DNA of 32,966 nt from Ruminococcus sp. (GTDB taxonomy: Bacteria; Bacillota; Clostridia; Oscillospirales; Acutalibacteraceae): positions 1-32,966 of the forward strand of contig JAFRBD010000036.1 in the NCBI GenBank assembly GCA_017405065.1. The letters run 5' to 3'. The position numbers and the translations under genes were made by a program. The notes under the pieces are model-generated. The model searched no databases. It was not told the DNA's origin and saw only the letters and a program-made list of their open reading frames with translations. How positions within the stretch are numbered: the first letter of the stretch is position 1; the number at the start of each line of letters is the position of its first letter. Below are positions 22,380 through 29,652 of this stretch, in pieces.

Positions 22380-22414
22380 ACTGATCACTGGACACTTGCC
22401 ACTGATCACTATTA
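22380..22414 (+). repeat. Heptamer array upstream of gerW
   Basis: ACTGATC, ACTGGAC, ACTTGCC, ACTGATC and ACTATTA in 7-bp register, ending just before the GAAGGAG ribosome site. Two of the units are identical to units before scpA. Confidence 0.7.
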
Positions 22415-22431
22415 TAGAAGGAGTTGTTACT

Positions 22432-22851
22432 ATGAGCGATCATCCTCTCAACAGTTTAATGGACACTTCCATGAAAAAGATCAAGGAAATGATCGACGTC
22501 AATACGATCATCGGAGATCCGATCACCGCCCCCGACGGCACGACCATCATCCCCGTATCCAAGGTCACCTACGGCTTTGCGTCCGGCGGTTCCGATCTGC
22601 CGACGAAAAAGGACAGCCGCAGCGATTGCTTCGGCGGCGGTTCCGGTGCGGGCGTTACGATCCAGCCTGTGGGTTTTTTGAGCATTGCCAAGGGCAACGT
22701 GAAGTTTATCCCGATCGAGAAGTACGACGGCGCGGCGGATCGTATCGTAGGCATGATCCCCGAGGCTTTTGATAAGATTTCTTCTTTTATCAAGAAGGAT
22801 AAAAAGGACAAGACCGACCTCGAGAACGATCTCGACAGTTTCGACGTATAG
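22432..22851 (+). CDS. gerW: GerW (YtfJ) family sporulation protein
   Basis: A 139-residue YtfJ/GerW protein; in Bacillus this spore protein is needed for proper germination. Family marks: VNTIIGDPITAPDGTTIIPVS, YGFASGGSD, FGGGSGAGVTIQPVGFL. The Gly-rich core is intact and the C-terminal tail is Lys/Asp-rich. The start at ATG 22432 follows AAGGAGTTGTTACT; the upstream in-frame extension covers the heptamer array and is rejected. The stop is TAG and a repeat hairpin follows. Confidence 0.9.
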   Translation: MSDHPLNSLMDTSMKKIKEMIDVNTIIGDPITAPDGTTIIPVSKVTYGFASGGSDLPTKKDSRSDCFGGGSGAGVTIQPVGFLSIAKGNVKFIPIEKYDGAADRIVGMIPEAFDKISSFIKKDKKDKTDLENDLDSFDV

Positions 22852-22896
22852 CCTCCCTTTTCTAAGGGAGGTGGCTCCGCAGGAGTCGGAGGGTTG
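22851..22896. repeat. Small palindromic repeat after gerW
   Basis: CCTCCCTT (22852-22859) pairs with AAGGGAGG (22864-22871), then GGCTCC/GGAGTC forms a second hairpin, followed by GGAGGG. This double-hairpin pattern (GGGAGGTGGC...) recurs in gut clostridial genomes. It may also act as the gerW terminator. Confidence 0.5.
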
Positions 22897-22961
22897 CCGA
22901 CTGTATCTGTTTGCGTTTCATAATTCATCTTTTGCCGTCATATATTGCATCAGGTGATGAT

Positions 22962-24077
22962 ATGAAAAGGCTGTTGTCTGTCGTTTTTGCAATACTTGTG
23001 TTTTCGTCATCTGCTGCTGCGGTACACGCGGACGGTATCGAGATCTCTGCGGATGCATTTGTTCTGTATTGTCCCGATAACGGAGAAATACTGTTGCCGT
23101 CCAACGTCGACAGCGAGCTTCCGATCGCGTCGACGACGAAGATCATGACGACGCTGCTGACACTGGAAGAAGCGGCAGATGATAACCGAACGGTTGAATT
23201 CACGGATGAAATGACTGCCGAGGGAAGCTCCATGTACCTCAGAAGAGGGGAGAAGGTCACGCTGTATGATCTTGCCGTCGGCATGATGATGCAGTCGGGC
23301 AACGACGCTGCGAATGCCGCCGCGATCTCGATCGCCGGCAGTATCGAAGATTTTGCCGCATTGATGAATGACAAAGCGCGGCAGATCGGTATGACGCATA
23401 CCCATTTTGTCACGCCGAGCGGTCTGGATGACGAGGATCATTATTCCACTGCATATGATATGGCGCTGCTGATGGCATACGCCCTGCAAAATGAGGATTT
23501 TGCGTATATCACGTCGCAGACCTCCATGGAAGTACATTTCATCTATCCTGCCGATAAATTCATCACCTATCCCAATCACAACAAGCTCCTGCGTATCTGT
23601 GATGATTGCATCGGCGGTAAAACAGGCTATACGGACGCGGCGGGGCGCACGCTGGTATCCGCGGCGCGGCGGGACGGCTTGACCCTGATCGCCGTGACGC
23701 TCAATGATCACGACGACTGGGACGATCATATCTCTTTGTATGACTACGGCTTTGCCAATTATCAAAGGGAGACGTTTCATACACAGGAGCTTGTCGTAGA
23801 CGTTGTCGGCTCAGACAGGGATTCGGTGTCGGTCTGCGCACAGGAAGTGACCGCAGTAGTACCGAAGGATCATGACGCCGTCCAAACCTCGATCATGCTG
23901 CCGCCTTTTGTTTACGCTCCCGTTGAAAAAGGGGACTGCATAGGGAAGGCGACCTTTTCGATCAACGGAAAAGTCGTTGCCCAAGGCGACTTGATCGCAT
24001 CGCAAAGCGCGGGATATGACAGCAGAAAAAGAAGTATTTTTGAATTGATAAAGGATCTATTGAATTGGCACAGTTAG
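22962..24077 (+). CDS. D-alanyl-D-alanine carboxypeptidase (DacF-like)
   Basis: A 371-residue S11-family penicillin-binding protein that trims the terminal D-Ala of peptidoglycan stem peptides. A signal peptide covers about residues 1-24 (LLSVVFAILVFSSSAAAVHA). The catalytic motifs are STTK (S57 nucleophile, K60), SGN (112-114) and KTG (220-222). A C-terminal beta domain follows. The context beside scpAB and gerW matches the sporulation-associated DacF type. An earlier in-frame start at 22911 would hide the signal peptide; ATG 22962 follows AGGTGATGAT. The stop is TAG and overlaps the next gene. Confidence 0.93.
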   Translation: MKRLLSVVFAILVFSSSAAAVHADGIEISADAFVLYCPDNGEILLPSNVDSELPIASTTKIMTTLLTLEEAADDNRTVEFTDEMTAEGSSMYLRRGEKVTLYDLAVGMMMQSGNDAANAAAISIAGSIEDFAALMNDKARQIGMTHTHFVTPSGLDDEDHYSTAYDMALLMAYALQNEDFAYITSQTSMEVHFIYPADKFITYPNHNKLLRICDDCIGGKTGYTDAAGRTLVSAARRDGLTLIAVTLNDHDDWDDHISLYDYGFANYQRETFHTQELVVDVVGSDRDSVSVCAQEVTAVVPKDHDAVQTSIMLPPFVYAPVEKGDCIGKATFSINGKVVAQGDLIASQSAGYDSRKRSIFELIKDLLNWHS

Positions 24078-24826
24078 TCAGATTACAGAAGATGCTCGCC
24101 GACTGCGGCGTAGCCTCTCGCAGAAAAAGTGAAGAATTGATCGCGGCAGGACGCGTTCGTGTGAACGGTCGTGTAGCGCAGATCGGCGATAAAGTCGATC
24201 CGTACAATGATAAGGTATACGTCGGCAAGCGCCGCGTCACCGGCACCGCGAGACCGGGTCTGCGTTATATCATGCTCAATAAGCCGCGCGGCGTCCTCAC
24301 AACCATGAGCGATGAGCGCGGCAGAAAGTGCGTCGCTGACCTGATCAAAGACATCGATGTCCGGCTGTATCCCGTCGGCAGACTTGACCGTGACAGCGAG
24401 GGTATGCTGCTGATGACCAACGACGGCGCGTTTGCCAACCACATCATGCATCCCAAAAAGCACGTCAATAAGGTCTATCGCGTTACGGTGCGTCCGAATA
24501 TCACGGACGAGCAGGTCGCAAAGCTCGAAAGCGGCGTTGTGATCGACGGACGAAGGACAGCTCCCGCTCAGGTACGCGTCGTCAGCCGTGATAAGGATAA
24601 CGAACGCTGTGTGCTGGAGGTCGTGATCCGCGAAGGCAGAAACCGCCAGATCCGCAAGATGTGCGACGCGGTCGGTCTTGAGGTCGCGCGTTTAAAGAGG
24701 ATCGCCATCGGCGGCGTCAAGCTCGGAGGACTGCGCTCGGGGATGTATCGTGATTTGACGGATCTCGAGGTACGCAAGCTTTCCGCCGACCCGAATCCGA
24801 GTGAGAGCTTTTTGGAGATGAACTAA
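24065..24826 (+). CDS. rluB: 23S rRNA pseudouridine synthase, RluB type
   Basis: A 253-residue RsuA/RluB-family enzyme. The N-terminal S4 RNA-binding domain is at about 4-50 (RLQKMLADCGVASRRKSEEL). The catalytic Asp is D108 in GRLDRDSEGMLLMTNDG. Conserved NKPRGVLTT and EGRNRQIRKMCDAVG are present. It should modify helix 89 of 23S rRNA. The TTG start at 24065 overlaps the carboxypeptidase end by 13 nt and has AAAGGA upstream. Confidence 0.92.
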   Translation: MAQLVRLQKMLADCGVASRRKSEELIAAGRVRVNGRVAQIGDKVDPYNDKVYVGKRRVTGTARPGLRYIMLNKPRGVLTTMSDERGRKCVADLIKDIDVRLYPVGRLDRDSEGMLLMTNDGAFANHIMHPKKHVNKVYRVTVRPNITDEQVAKLESGVVIDGRRTAPAQVRVVSRDKDNERCVLEVVIREGRNRQIRKMCDAVGLEVARLKRIAIGGVKLGGLRSGMYRDLTDLEVRKLSADPNPSESFLEMN

Positions 24827-24835
24827 GAGCTGAAA

Positions 24836-24882
24836 AATAAGAAATAAGAAATTAACTAAACACTAAATACTAAGAACTAATG
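24836..24882 (+). repeat. Heptamer array upstream of the 117-residue gene
   Basis: AATAAGA twice (24836-24849), then ACTAAAC, ACTAAAT, ACTAAGA and ACTAATG (24855-24882). It fills the space where a ribosome site would be expected and ends 2 nt before the start codon. Confidence 0.65.
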
Positions 24883-24884
24883 CT

Positions 24885-25238
24885 ATGCTTGTTGTTAAAC
24901 CCGATCTGAAAAATGAACAGAATGAAAGCAAGGCGCTGAATGCCTTTCTGGACGATGCGCCCTGCGGCTATATCCGCTTTCATCACAACGGCTACATTCT
25001 TGTTGTAGAGGAGTTGTTGCCGCTTCCGGAGAATCCGAAAGCGATGGATGGATCGATCTACGGTATCCTCGATACCATCATCCGCGCGCTCGGTTCCTAC
25101 GGCTTGAACCATTCCTGCTATTATATCGAATGTGATAATCCCGTGCTGTTTCCGACGCTGGAAGCCCTGCGCTTTTCAATGAAGGACGGCAAGATGAAAA
25201 GCGACTTGTCCAGAATATTGAATCATCATCATGATTGA
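24885..25238 (+). CDS. Small protein, possibly GNAT-like
   Basis: A 117-residue protein I cannot assign firmly. The order of its parts, GYIRFHHNGYILVVEELLPL then YGILDTIIRALGSYGLNHSCYYIECDN then LFPTLEALRFSMKDGKM, is like the later part of GNAT acetyltransferases (strand, helix, the N-x-x-x-x-x-L-x-x-x-G-F region), but the acetyl-CoA loop (Q/R-x-x-G-x-G/A) is not visible. The ATG at 24885 lacks a Shine-Dalgarno site; the region before it is a heptamer array. Codon use looks normal for the neighbourhood. Confidence 0.6.
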   Translation: MLVVKPDLKNEQNESKALNAFLDDAPCGYIRFHHNGYILVVEELLPLPENPKAMDGSIYGILDTIIRALGSYGLNHSCYYIECDNPVLFPTLEALRFSMKDGKMKSDLSRILNHHHD

Positions 25239-25245
25239 TTCCCAT

Positions 25246-25403
25246 GCTCCCTGCAGCGGCAGTGTCATTAAGTTAAGAAGGGCTCCTTTTGGGAAAAGGA
25301 GCTGTCACCCGTTGGCGACTGAGGAATTGTACTCATTGACCGAGTGTCAGTGAGATACCATTTTCTTAACTTAAGGACATAGCCCTTCAACGGGAGCTTT
25401 TTT
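25246..25403 (+). terminator. Intrinsic terminator split by a small repeat element
   Basis: GCTCCC (25246-25251) pairs with GGGAGC (25392-25397), followed directly by six T residues. The loop of this would-be terminator contains the 117-bp inverted-repeat element at 25263-25379. Confidence 0.45.
25263..25379. mobile_element. MITE-like element with 17-bp terminal inverted repeats
   Basis: TGTCATTAAGTTAAGAA (25263-25279) and TTCTTAACTTAAGGACA (25363-25379) match as inverted repeats with one mismatch. The interior has no gene but holds a hairpin GCTCCTTTT/AAAAGGAGC followed by GTCACCCGTTGGCGACTGAG, resembling double-hairpin repeats seen in gut clostridia. No target duplication is obvious. Confidence 0.55.
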
Positions 25404-25426
25404 CTTATAAAACCGTGCATTTTTGC

Positions 25427-25455
25427 TTGCTATTTTGATGCTGTTGTAATATAAT
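25427..25455 (+). promoter_or_regulatory. Promoter of the carboxyltransferase operon
   Basis: TTGCTA (25427-25432), 17-bp spacer, consensus TATAAT (25450-25455). Transcription should begin near 25462, which rules out an ATG start at 25461 for the next gene. Confidence 0.65.
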
Positions 25456-25526
25456 ATAAAATGAAGAAATTTGTGGCGGATGTTTTGCGCTTGGATCAAA
25501 TATCCGTCTTTTTGGGAGGAATGATT

Positions 25527-26810
25527 TTGGGTGCTGAAAAGTATTCATCCTACGATGTGCTGAATGCGTTTTTTGACGACGGCAGCTTCAACGAGACCGA
25601 CGCTTATCTCAAGAGCGGCGACGGCAAAGCGGAGGCGGTGACCGGCTTCGGAACCGTTGACGGTACGGCAGTGTACGCATTTGTTCAGAATGTGGACGTC
25701 TGCGGCGGCGCGATGAGCAAAGCTCAGGCGAAGAAAATCACTAAGCTGTATAACGCGGCGCTGAAAACCGGCTCTCCCGTTGTCGGTTTTTATCACTCGG
25801 TCGGCGGAAGATTGGAGCAAAGATATGAGCTGCTCTCCGCTTACGGCGATATTCTGAGAAAAAGCGCTAAGCTCAGCGGCGTTGTTCCGCAGATCTCCGT
25901 TGTTCTGGGCAATTGCCTCGGTACTTCTGCACTGATCGCAGCAGCGGCTGATTATATTATCATGGAAAAAGATGCGAGAATATCGGTCGACACGACAGGC
26001 GAAAAGGCTTCTGCCGACGAGAATTCGGGTTCGGGCGTTGTTTCCTTTGTTTGCGAAGGTTGGAGAGCCTGTACGGAGAAAGCCAAGGCTCTGCTCGGTT
26101 ATTTCCCCGCCAATAATCTGGAGCCCGCTCCCGCATTCGAGACCGTTCCCGCATACGCTCAGCCCGATAAATTGCCGAAATACTTTGCCGATGAAAACTC
26201 GCTTCTCTGTGTCGGCGGCGGTTACGGCGAGCCCGTATGCACCGCTTTCGGCAGAGTGAACGGTTATCCTGTCGGCGTGATCGTCACCAAGGGCGGCACG
26301 ATTTCCGCAGACGGAGCGAAGAAAATGAGTAAGCATGTGCGCTTCTGTGATGCGTTTTCGATTCCCGTTATCACGATAGTCGATGCGGAGCGGTTCGATA
26401 ATCTTGCCGACGCATCCAAGCTGGTATCCGTTTATGCCGAGGCGACCGCTGCGAAGATCTCTGTCATCTCCGGTACTGCCGTCGGCGCTGTTTATATCGC
26501 CTTAGCGGGCACGACTTCAGGCGCTGATCTGGTCTACGCGCTGCCCGACGCCGTCGTATCTCCGATCACGCCCAAGGCGGCTGCGTTCATTTTGGACGAT
26601 TCGATCGCCGACGCTCCTGTCGCAGAGCAGGAAGCGCTCGCGATGGATTACGTCAAGGCGAATCTGTCCGCTGTGAAAGCGGCAGAGGACGGCTATGTCG
26701 ACGATATCGTCGGGCCGGAAGGCTTGAGAGATAAGCTCGTCGCGGCGCTCGATATGCTGTCGAGCAAGCGCGTATCGACCTTACCGAAGAAGCATACAAC
26801 TAAGATATGA
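25527..26810 (+). CDS. Carboxyl transferase domain protein (MmdA/12S-like), divergent
   Basis: About 427 residues, related to the carboxyltransferase subunits of methylmalonyl-CoA decarboxylase, acyl-CoA carboxylase and transcarboxylase. FFDDGSFNETDAYL, TGFGTVDGTAVYAFVQN, FGRVNGYPVGVIV and FCDAFSIPVITIVD follow the family. Key loops are altered: the usual DSGGAR is HSVGGR (90-95), GPCAGG is GNCLGT (128-133), and AYGGAY is AVGAVY. It is about 80 residues shorter than MmdA. The frame opens at ATG 25461, but this coincides with the transcription start; GGGAGG at 25514-25519 points to TTG 25527. It is followed by a biotin carrier and an OadA-type subunit. Confidence 0.8.
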   Translation: MGAEKYSSYDVLNAFFDDGSFNETDAYLKSGDGKAEAVTGFGTVDGTAVYAFVQNVDVCGGAMSKAQAKKITKLYNAALKTGSPVVGFYHSVGGRLEQRYELLSAYGDILRKSAKLSGVVPQISVVLGNCLGTSALIAAAADYIIMEKDARISVDTTGEKASADENSGSGVVSFVCEGWRACTEKAKALLGYFPANNLEPAPAFETVPAYAQPDKLPKYFADENSLLCVGGGYGEPVCTAFGRVNGYPVGVIVTKGGTISADGAKKMSKHVRFCDAFSIPVITIVDAERFDNLADASKLVSVYAEATAAKISVISGTAVGAVYIALAGTTSGADLVYALPDAVVSPITPKAAAFILDDSIADAPVAEQEALAMDYVKANLSAVKAAEDGYVDDIVGPEGLRDKLVAALDMLSSKRVSTLPKKHTTKI

Positions 26811-26828
26811 TCAATGGGGGATAACAAT

Positions 26829-27194
26829 ATGAAAAATCTGAGAATCACCGTAAACGGCGTCGCTTATGACGTACAGGTAGAAGAATTGGGAAGCGAAGCC
26901 TCTGTGTCCGCTCCTGTCGCTCCCGTGAAAGCGGCTGCTCCCGCTCCCGCTGAGAAGGCCGCTCCCAAGACTGTCGGCGAGGGAATGAAAGTTGCCGCTC
27001 CGATGCCCGGTACCATCGTTTCCGTGAATGTTTCCGACGGTCAGGCTGTCAAGAAGGGCGATGTTCTTATTGTCCTTGAGGCGATGAAGATGGAAAACGA
27101 GATCAAAGCGCCCAAGGACGGTACTGTCACCGGCGTCAGCGTCAATAAGGGCGAAAGCGTCGATACAGGGGCGACCTTAGTGACCATCGGTTAA
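26829..27194 (+). CDS. Biotin carrier protein (biotin/lipoyl attachment domain)
   Basis: A 121-residue biotin carrier like the gamma or 1.3S subunits of decarboxylases and transcarboxylase. It has a short N-terminal domain (about 1-25), an Ala/Pro/Val linker (about 26-48) and a biotinyl domain with the EAMKMEN motif; K87 is the modified lysine. It shuttles the carboxyl group between the two flanking enzymes. ATG 26829 follows TGGGGGATAAC; the ORF could begin upstream at 26814 but without a ribosome site. It is 18 nt after the carboxyltransferase gene. Confidence 0.92.
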   Translation: MKNLRITVNGVAYDVQVEELGSEASVSAPVAPVKAAAPAPAEKAAPKTVGEGMKVAAPMPGTIVSVNVSDGQAVKKGDVLIVLEAMKMENEIKAPKDGTVTGVSVNKGESVDTGATLVTIG

Positions 27195-27204
27195 GGAGTA
27201 TCAT

Positions 27205-28605
27205 ATGGCTAAAAAGATATTAATAACAGAAACTGCGCTGCGCGACCCGCACCAGAGCCTGATCGCGACCCGCATGACGACGGAGGAAATGCTGCCGATC
27301 CTCGATGCGATGGATCAGATCGGCTTCTATTCTCTCGAGTGCTGGGGCGGCGCGACCTATGACGCGTGTCTGCGCTTTTTGAACGAGGATCCCTGGCAGC
27401 GTCTGCGGATCATCCGCGATCATTGCAGGAATACGAAGCTCCAGATGCTGTTCCGCGGTCAGAATATGCTGGGATACCGTCATTATGCCGACGACGTGGT
27501 AGAATATCTGGTTCAGCGTTCGGCGGCAAACGGAATCGACATCATCCGTATTTTTGACGCGCTGAACGATATCAAGAACCTGCAGGTAGCCATCAAGGCG
27601 GCTAAGAAGGAAGGCGCTCACGCGCAGGTAGCGATCAGCTACACCACCGGTCCCGTCTTTACCGACGAGTACTATGTCGATTACGCGAAGCGCATCGCCG
27701 ACGCGGGCGCCGATTCCATCTGTATCAAGGATATGGCTGCGCTGCTGACGCCGTACAATACCGAAAAGCTCGTCAGAGCGATCAAGGCGGAGGTCGATCT
27801 GCCGCTGCAGCTGCATACCCATTATACTTCCGGTCTTGCCTGCATGTGCCTGATGAAGGGCGTGGAAGCGGGCGTCGATATGATCGATACCGCGATCTCT
27901 CCGCTGGCGCTCGGCACCTCTCACGCGCCGACCGAGAGCATGATCGCCGCGTTCATGGGTACCGAATACGATACCGGTATTAAGTTGGAGAGCCTGACGC
28001 CGATCCGCGAGTACTTTATGACGCTCAGAGAGAAATACATCAAGAGCGGTCTGCTTGATCCGAAGATGCTCGCTACCGACGCCAAGGCGCTGATCTATCA
28101 GGTGCCCGGCGGTATGCTGTCGAACCTGCTCAGTCAGCTCAAACAGGCAGGCAAGGAAGATAAGCTCACCGAGGTGCTCGAGGAAGTACCGCGCGTGCGT
28201 CAGGACAGCGGTTATCCGCCGCTCGTGACCCCGACCTCCCAGATCGTCGGTACGCAGGCGGTATTCAACGTCATCACCGGCGAGCGCTACAAGATGTGTA
28301 CCAACGAGTTCAAGGATCTGGTAGCCGGCAAATACGGCACCACGCCGATGCCGATCGATCCTGAGTTCCGCAAACGCATCATCGGCGATATGGAACCCAT
28401 CGACTGTCGTCCGGCTGATCTGCTGGCGCCTGAGCTTGAAAAACTGCGCGCCGAGATCCCGCAGTATATGGTGCAGGAGGAGGACGTCCTCAGTTACGCT
28501 CAGTTCCCCAAGGTAGCGGTCGATTTCTTTGAGAAGCGCCGCAATAAACAGCTCGGCGTCAACTCCGAGCTGCTGGATAAAGAGAATAAAGTCCATCCGG
28601 TATAA
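27205..28605 (+). CDS. oadA: Oxaloacetate decarboxylase alpha / pyruvate carboxylase B-type subunit
   Basis: A 466-residue DRE-TIM-type carboxyltransferase of the OadA/PycB/5S family that moves carboxyl between carboxybiotin and pyruvate/oxaloacetate. ALRDPHQSL has the metal-ligand Asp (D14); K175 in CIKDMA is the lysine that is carboxylated; H204 and H206 in LHTHYTSG bind metal; FRGQNMLGYRHY is typical. It lacks the fused C-terminal biotin domain of long OadA proteins, which agrees with the separate carrier upstream. The start at ATG 27205 follows AAGGAG. It ends the operon at a strong terminator. Confidence 0.93.
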   Translation: MAKKILITETALRDPHQSLIATRMTTEEMLPILDAMDQIGFYSLECWGGATYDACLRFLNEDPWQRLRIIRDHCRNTKLQMLFRGQNMLGYRHYADDVVEYLVQRSAANGIDIIRIFDALNDIKNLQVAIKAAKKEGAHAQVAISYTTGPVFTDEYYVDYAKRIADAGADSICIKDMAALLTPYNTEKLVRAIKAEVDLPLQLHTHYTSGLACMCLMKGVEAGVDMIDTAISPLALGTSHAPTESMIAAFMGTEYDTGIKLESLTPIREYFMTLREKYIKSGLLDPKMLATDAKALIYQVPGGMLSNLLSQLKQAGKEDKLTEVLEEVPRVRQDSGYPPLVTPTSQIVGTQAVFNVITGERYKMCTNEFKDLVAGKYGTTPMPIDPEFRKRIIGDMEPIDCRPADLLAPELEKLRAEIPQYMVQEEDVLSYAQFPKVAVDFFEKRRNKQLGVNSELLDKENKVHPV

Positions 28606-28613
28606 CCTGCAAC

Positions 28614-28637
28614 AAAGGCGCCCCTTCGGGCGCCTTT
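28614..28637. terminator. Bidirectional terminator between oadA and the TIR gene
   Basis: Perfect 10-bp stem AAAGGCGCCC (28614-28623) / GGGCGCCTTT (28628-28637), loop CTTC. It serves the convergent genes on both sides. Confidence 0.8.
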
Positions 28638-28640
28638 GCG

Positions 28641-29579
28641 TTATGTAACCTTGTATTTTGTTTTGCGGAACGACGCGGTCGAGGCGATCTCTATGATGAT
28701 CGCTGCAACAGCGCCGATGTATATGACGGCGATCACGCTGCCGAAGCCGGTATCATTACTGATCAGTGATGACAGAACGCCTGAATAGGTCAACAGATTC
28801 AGCGTTTCGACAACAACCCAGTAGGCGACAAAAACCATCATCAGATTGATCCTGTGCTTTTTGATGACCTTGATCGGCGCAGTTTTGTGCCTGCGGATAA
28901 TGAAGGTGCAGACCAATGTAAACGGCATCAGAATGGTGATCAAAAAGAAAGATGTTAATTCGATATGACCGACCTTTATCTCAGGGCTGTTGCTAAAGAA
29001 CAAGATAAACAGCGCCATTCCTATGACATAAAGTATCCATATCATTATCGTAGAAAAAGAATAGCTTGTCGGCTTTTCCGCTGTCATGTATACAGCGCCC
29101 CCGCCGGGCTTTTGTACGACTTTCGGTTCATTCGCCGGTATCGGTTTTTCCAAAACGGAGGGATCGGTCGACTGCACATAAAAATGTCCGTTCAGCGCAC
29201 TGATCAGCGACTGGTATGCTTTTGCTTTATCATTATAAGCGATGATTCGCTGGGAGGGGGACAACATGAAGTTGAATTCGCTGTTCATTTCAGTTCTGTC
29301 GATGATGAACGGGATGACGGGCTTGCCTTTTGAGATGGCGTCTATGATCTCGGATTTTACCCAATAGGAATTCTGTGAATTTTTTGAACAGACCAGCACG
29401 ACAGCGCCGCAGTTTGTGATCGCGGCGGGTATCGCTTTGGTGTAATCCGAGCCGCCTTCAATGGAAGCGGGAGCCATCCAGCAAGTAAATCCGTTCTTAA
29501 TCAGTACGTCGCGAAGCTGTTCGGCTGCAGCGGTTTCCTTAGAGCTGTAGCTGATGAATACATATGGGGCGTCTGACAT
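28641..29579 (-). CDS. TIR domain protein with four transmembrane helices
   Basis: A 312-residue protein. The N-terminal TIR domain (about 4-130) has YVFISYSSKE, FTCWMAPASIEGGSDYTKAI and VCSKNSQNSYWVKSEI; E77 in the last motif is at the place of the NADase glutamate of enzymatic TIRs. A Pro-rich linker (about 138-172) leads to four hydrophobic helices at about 175-196, 207-228, 244-264 and 281-302. Prokaryotic TIRs act in NAD-consuming defence or signalling, and a membrane-tethered single gene of this form may do either. It has its own near-consensus promoter and the AAAGGAGGTGTGTTC ribosome site sets the start at 29579 rather than the earlier 29639. It lies between housekeeping genes without a defence partner. 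Confidence 0.85.
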   Translation of the reverse strand: MSDAPYVFISYSSKETAAAEQLRDVLIKNGFTCWMAPASIEGGSDYTKAIPAAITNCGAVVLVCSKNSQNSYWVKSEIIDAISKGKPVIPFIIDRTEMNSEFNFMLSPSQRIIAYNDKAKAYQSLISALNGHFYVQSTDPSVLEKPIPANEPKVVQKPGGGAVYMTAEKPTSYSFSTIMIWILYVIGMALFILFFSNSPEIKVGHIELTSFFLITILMPFTLVCTFIIRRHKTAPIKVIKKHRINLMMVFVAYWVVVETLNLLTYSGVLSSLISNDTGFGSVIAVIYIGAVAAIIIEIASTASFRKTKYKVT

Positions 29580-29610
29580 GAACACACCTCCTTTGGAACT
29601 GCTGTGTTGA

Positions 29611-29639
29611 ATTATATCAGTTATCGGTAGAAATAGCAA
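29611..29639 (-). promoter_or_regulatory. Promoter of the TIR gene
   Basis: On the minus strand TTGCTA (29639-29634), 17-bp spacer, consensus TATAAT (29616-29611), between tmcAL and the TIR gene. Confidence 0.7.
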
Positions 29640-29652
29640 TACTTTATCGGAT

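Noticed and set aside
9361-22414. CRISPR array from the short repeats
   Set aside because: The repeat units are 7 bp and contiguous without spacers; no cas gene is present.
22353-22772. 139-residue plus-strand frame overlapping gerW
   Set aside because: Arg/His-rich shadow of gerW in another frame; GerW motifs are clear in the chosen frame.
25461-25526. N-terminal extension of the carboxyltransferase from ATG 25461
   Set aside because: The ATG coincides with the predicted transcription start, has no ribosome site, and the segment contains the real Shine-Dalgarno for TTG 25527.
27220-28596. 458-residue antisense reading frame over oadA
   Set aside because: A shadow of a strongly biased gene; the sense protein has all catalytic motifs.
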